A stretch of 64,000 bases of DNA from assembly GCA_013368375.1 (NCBI GenBank), contig JAACJP010000008.1:682001-746000 (forward strand), written 5' to 3'. The notes under the pieces are model-generated. The model was not told the DNA's origin. It worked only from the letters and a program-made list of their open reading frames with translations, and ran no database searches. Shown piece after piece: positions 59,153-64,000 of the stretch; the first letter of the stretch is position 1, and every line of letters begins with the position of its first letter. This stretch comes from Tricholomella constricta. Lineage: Eukaryota; Basidiomycota; Agaricomycetes; Agaricales; Lyophyllaceae. The translations under genes were made by a program, and so were the position numbers.

Positions 59153-61619
59153 ATGGATAACCTCGCCCATGACTTTCCTTTCAACCACCGCAAACGCAAG
59201 GCCGACTCTGACGACCAACAGGACTCTGTCCCCACCGACACTGCTGCTGTCGCCCCGCTCGTCGATGTCCCACCCGACGCCCCGAGCACTGCTCCTCGCC
59301 AGCCATGCTTGGCCTCTGGCTCTGATCCCAACCTATGGCCACCCTCATCGCCCCAAGTCTCCAGTCCCCTATCTACCGAGGTCAACTTTAACACATATCC
59401 AACAAAGCGTCCGCGTCTCCAGAAGATAGAAACCTCCTTGCGTTTCACGAAGAAACCTAGAAAATCCGCTGTCAAAGCCACTCCCTCCAGGCCTCCGCCG
59501 ACCACGCGGCATGGTAGCGATATCGAGGACCTTGGCATGGTGTCGGCAGCCGATCCAGGTCCCTCCAGCGGTTCTCTTCTCCATCTGCGACCGGGACCGA
59601 AATCAGCTGATCCGTTGTCTCCTTCTGTGGTCCCTCTCTTTCCTATTGATACAAACTCAACCCACATCCCATCTCTGCAACCTCTTGTCAACCGTCAAAC
59701 GTTAAAAGAGCTTGATTTGGATGTCATCCTTCGAAATCCTCAACTCCGTACGTTTCTTCCTCTATCTGCTATTCCCCCTCAATTAACCCATGTCCTAATC
59801 CAGGCCACGACCTTCTGTTCGATCCTGGATTGCAGTTCCGCCCGACATGCAGTCGTCGGAAACGCGGCATGTCTGAACGGTATTGGGCTGCTCTTGTCCA
59901 GGAAGTCGAAACAGGATGCACCTGCGTGTCCTTTGACTCCCATGGAAAGCCGCACAACGTTGTCTGCGCATGTGTACAGGTTCCGAACTCCCCCTCCCAC
60001 CCTGTCGTCGCGTATTCCTCTGCCATGAGCGTTCTTACGTTACGAATGCCATCCCGAATCCGTAACCTCCTTGCCGAATTCCTAGAAGTCCTACTCCTTG
60101 TCATACAGCCTCTCTCCAGCGTATCTGGCATGTACGTGAATCCCAACACGTTTAAATCACAGATGCAGGAGCACTCCGCTCAGGCCGCCTACATTCGATC
60201 TATTTTCGATCCAGCTCTGATCGAACAGGAGCTTAAGCATAAATTGTTTGATCCCTCTGGACTCTTTTCTGCTATAGGTGCTATTTTGAAAGGCCACTGT
60301 GCGCCGATGAGGGATCGCGCTGTAGAAGCCATGGTACAGGCTGCTCAAGCTTGTGCGCCAGGTGGTACTGGTACTAAACGCGATGCTGTAACTGCTGTAA
60401 GGATGTGTTTGGAGATTCTCGAGCTCATGAAATTGGTACGTCATGTACATGTATCCCATCGTTCTGCAAAATGTCGACGCTGTGTTTCCTCTTGTTGCTC
60501 TAGGACATCGCGAACCATCAGCTCCAGACGTTACGTCCGTTCCTGATGCGGACATCCGGACAATTCGAGCTCAAAGCGTTCAAAAATCGTAAAGGGGCAC
60601 AATGCTCACTCCAGCTGACGCGTGAATGGCTTCACCATGCACACGCGGACCTCCTTGCCCGTGGATCTATCCTGCATCCCAGATATCCATTGGGAAGTCT
60701 CCAATACAGCTCCCTGCCGCGAAACCAGCAAACATACCTTGCGGTTCTCAAAGGTATCTTAGATCTCATCTTGGACCCACCTCCCTCCTTTGTTGCACCC
60801 GCCTCTTCCCCCTCCTCACCTCCTCCGACTCCTATATTCCAATCTGCATCGACTCGACTCCAAGGATACCCGGAGACTGTTTACCTGGACAGTGCCCGCC
60901 TGGCTCTTCTCAGCGCAGACGCTGCAGACGCTACGGCTTTGTACATGTTCCTTCTTTTGTATCGCCAGCTCGTCTACTCCGAGTCCGGCGATTCTCCTGT
61001 TTCGCCCCAAGATCTTTCGAGGTTGGAAGATGCCGATTTATTACGACTGAAGACCGAGATTCGCGATATTGGATCGACTCGTCTTGGGTATTGTTTCTCC
61101 TCCAGGCCTCTATCTGACGAGGTCGACAGTCATCATGAAAAGCAGATCGAGAAGGAACGGCGTGCCAAGCAGGATATCGTATTGCAAGTCGCCAAGAGGG
61201 CCAAGGAGGCACGCAGATATACCACGTCATCACCACCACCTTCACAGCCCTCATCGCCGGTCGGCGAAGCCCCCGACGAGCACATGGTAAGCCTTGCTCA
61301 GCGTTGGGCCGATTCCAACATCCACCCCGACTCGCCGCTATGCATGATGCTACGGCGCCGTTTACACGACGCTGTCTTCAACTCTGTCCTTGCCCTCGCA
61401 TTTCCAAGTCGCGATTACACTACAGGTATAGCAACGACCATCGACTTCCTCTCGTCCGTGCAGACACAGTCTGCGCATCCGGTAACATTTGGCGCGGCCA
61501 CAGGCATGGAGCCTTTAGCCGAAGAAATCCGAAGTCTTTCGGAAAAAATCTCGCGCCTAGCCCTCATACATCTCAACACCTATTTGCCGCTCTACGAACA
61601 AGACGGCTTTCTGGCGTGA
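59153..61619 (+). CDS. TCP11 domain protein (SOK1-like)
   Basis: Three exons (59153-59747, 59804-60435, 60504-61619) give 780 aa. The N-terminal 185 residues are disordered and basic (NHRKRKADSDDQQ, KKPRKSAVKATPSRP), with likely nuclear-signal patches. The TCP11 domain starts RHDLLFDPGLQFRP and continues YWAALVQEVETGCTCVSFDS, RIRNLLAEFLEVLLLVIQPL and FDPALIEQELKHKLFDPSGL. It then runs AILKGHCAPMRDRAVEAMV and LDIANHQLQTLRPFLMRTSG. In budding yeast Sok1 suppresses loss of cAMP-dependent kinase; in mammals TCP11 acts in PKA signalling of sperm. So a cAMP/PKA-linked role is likely by family. The second half is less conserved and Ser/Pro-rich. Confidence 0.88.
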
Positions 61620-62690
61620 GCCTGACCAACCATAGATAATGCAAATATAATTGCACCGACATCACGGCCCACGCTCTTGTTCTCTCGCATACACACGTTC
61701 AAGCCACCGTTGCTTTTAATATAATCACTTCACTGGTCACCCGATCTGTACGTGTATACACTCACACCCTGGCGCTTATTTCTTATGCCATGATATCCCG
61801 CATTGCGAAATCGTACTCATACCACATTGCATACCCTGTTACGTGGCGCATTCATTTATACCAGCTCGCGTCTTTGAAGGTTCCTTCTCGAGAACAAATA
61901 ATACATTATCGACCCTGCCTGGGTCAGCTCGCGTCCTTGTCGGAGTAATATGAAAGTCTCGCTGTTGCAAGGAGGCCAGTGAAGAAAGCGAGCTTGCCGG
62001 GGCGTGAGGTACGATAAGCATCTGCGAAGAAGTGCGAGGCCATACACATGAAAAAGGGAGAAGGCGTGACTTGGCAGCTGACCGCACACCCTGTACAACG
62101 TGAGGCACGACATCTGGTCGTAGTATGGGGGTAAAGTTCACCGACGAGCGAAGGCCCGGTTAAACACGGTCAATGTGCGTAGTGATAAACACAATATTCA
62201 CCCGGTATGTTTACAGCACCGCATGGCGCTCTGCGCTCGGCCAGACATCTCCTGCGTCCACTGTGTGCATACTGCCGCACATCCTCAACGGGAAGCATTT
62301 ACTCATGTCATGTTGATCAATATCACGAATCCGCAGTGAAGAAGGATAAAATTTCCGTTGTCCTGGTGCGTAGATCGTGCATCGCGACATGTTTACTGAG
62401 ATGCAAGCGCACTGTTCGAAGGCGTAGATAAATATAAATTTCGTTCTACCACTGGCATGATTTGTAGCCATGATATTACCATTGATGGCTCGCTCATGAT
62501 CAATGATTGGCACAACGGTTCTCGTCCGCAAAGAACTCGGATTTCAGGACGTCGTTCTTCCCCTATTCAGCACCATCGGTATTATCGGGCAATACCCGCG
62601 ATTTTCTCATCATAATAGGGATTTCCGAACCTGTCACGCAGAGTCTGTCCGACTTCGATTCCCGCCATTCCACCAGCTTGTTGAGGTGTG
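61620..62690. other. Intergenic DNA without a supported gene
   Basis: About 1.1 kb holding the TCP11-domain gene 3' UTR and the promoter of the amidohydrolase. Frames here are short and unconvincing. No RNA gene or repeat seen. Confidence 0.5.
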
Positions 62691-64000
62691 ATGTCCACTC
62701 GGCTACCATATTCATCGCTCAACAGGGACATCAGACCGACGACCGATAGACAGCCTATAGCTACTTCGCTGACTATCAAAAATGTTCGACTACCCCATGC
62801 AGACAAGGGTCTATCGTCCAAGCTTTGGCGGATAGAGTGTCGCGATGGCCGAGTTCATGAAGTTTCTTCATCGCAAGCCCTCGAAGTCAGCGCTGATCAT
62901 CACATTGATGGGGAAGGGAGCATCCTGTTGCCGTCGTTAGTCTCCCTAATCCTTCATGCGCTCGTGGTATTTGACGCGGTTGCGCCGATGATATTTAAGG
63001 TTATGCCATTCGCATATACACCTGGACAAGTGCTTCATACTCGACAGATGTAATATTATCTCGGGGTAGGATGTCTGCATCTTTGGGACGCGTCCTTATT
63101 CAGTTTACGCCAATGATCTACATCAGCCATTTCACCGAAGCTTTGGAAACAACTGGGAAAGCGAAGGCAGCCTTTCCTCTCGATCTAGATGACCTCTTTG
63201 ACCGCGGCGCACGACTGATTCGAGAGAGCGTCCAGTGCGGAGTCACATCCATGCGCGCGCATGTCGAAGTCGACAAGATCGTAGAGTTCTCTTGCTTGAA
63301 TGTAGCTCAGGCACTGCGAAGCAAATTCGAACGCATCTGCGATGTGCAAATTGCAGGCAGGTTCCTTTTTTACTCAAGTCCTCGGGCGTGGGCGCTTGTC
63401 AGCGTTCATAACGCGTTTTTCATTTCAGTCTTCGCTCAGGAACCTCTGTTCGATGCTGCCGGAGACACCGAACCCGGAGTAAACCTCAAGTTCCTCCAGG
63501 AAGCCTTGCGAAGGGATGGTGTCAGCGTTGTGGGTTCTGCGCCATATGTAGAACCTACAGTGGAACAGGCAAAAACGAACATAGCGCTTATCATGGCTGC
63601 GGCGGACGAGCGTAGCATGCACGTTGATTTTCACCTCGACTATAATCTCGACCCGAACTCTGAGCCGCTTATCTATGAAGTTATATCCCAGGCGAGAAAA
63701 AACGTGGACCAGTGGACGCGTCCCAATCACGACGGGCATCCTAACAGTAGGATCACTATCGGCCACGCGACGCGCCTGCAGCTGTTCACCCCAGAAGAGT
63801 GGCACGCGCTCGCAGAAGCCATGAAAGGCCTCCCGATCACCTTGGTCGGGCTACCGCAATCCGATTTTTATATGCAGGGTAGAGGGGACCATGAGAAGCC
63901 ACTGGGAGCTCCTCGAAGCACCTTGCGCGTGCCTTATCTCCTGAACAAATACGGTATTGAAGTGGCCATGGGCGTCAACAACGTCCAGAATGCGTTCACG
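62691..64000 (+). CDS. Cytosine-deaminase-like amidohydrolase, partial at right edge
   Basis: The reading begins MSTRLPYSSLNRDIRP, or a later start near the conserved SLTIKNVRLPHADKGL. Exon 1 joins ILLPSL|CHSHIHLDKCFILDRC (HxH metal-binding motif) across an intron from 62936 to about 63000. The next junctions give SG|HFTEALETTGKAKAAFPL and CGVTSMRAHVEVDKIVEF. Then come VQIAVFAQEPLFD, DFHLDYNLDPNS, ITIGHATRLQLF (metal-ligand His) and EVAMGVNNVQNAFT, where the window ends. Overall it matches the CodA-type amidohydrolase superfamily fold. Two usual catalytic positions differ (see findings), so the reaction is open. Truncated only by the window, not by mutation. Confidence 0.8.

Noticed and set aside
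62582..62821. Minus-strand 79-codon frame with a hydrophobic segment
   Set aside because: Antisense to the 5' end of the amidohydrolase, with no supporting splice sites or family.

Overview
The window is nuclear DNA of a filamentous basidiomycete, most likely an Agaricomycete. Genes are broken by many short GT-AG introns (about 45-80 nt), are packed on both strands with 200-350 bp spacers, and encode typical fungal housekeeping families. There is no operon structure, CRISPR array, rRNA or convincing tRNA.

Layout. 0-10 kb is gene-dense: C-terminal exons of an unidentified membrane-like protein, a 661-bp Tc1/mariner-type MITE, a coiled-coil protein, the ER-Golgi cargo receptor ERV46, the SM protein VPS45, a small GSKIP-domain protein and an OGFr-domain protein. 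10-25.6 kb is gene-poor; the only gene I can support is an Ecl1-type life-span factor (16.2-17.8 kb). 25.6-32.8 kb is a nest of mobile elements: a non-autonomous hAT-like element with 8-bp target duplications, split by a nearly pristine 6.4-kb Ty3/gypsy chromovirus. The chromovirus LTRs differ at one base and it has a 5-bp target duplication, intact Gag and Pol, a Tf1-like self-priming site and a textbook -1 frameshift signal.

33-64 kb is gene-dense again: a possible small membrane protein, a DUF4203-like membrane protein, a short-chain dehydrogenase paired head-to-head with a NUDCD1-like CS-domain protein, a PP2C phosphatase, an MFS sugar transporter, a MYND-like zinc-finger protein, BUD22 paired head-to-head with tubulin cofactor D, V-ATPase subunit B (VMA2), a TCP11/SOK1 protein, and a cytosine-deaminase-like amidohydrolase cut by the right edge.

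Several genes share membrane-traffic themes (ERV46, VPS45, VMA2), but they are ordinary neighbours and I see no pathway cluster. Exon junctions were read by eye from splice signals and frame continuity. Where I summed the exons (OGFr, GSKIP, Ecl1, coiled-coil, DUF4203, NUDCD1, TCP11 genes) the total is a multiple of three. The most informative material is the regulatory architecture of the chromovirus and its nesting in the hAT-like element.
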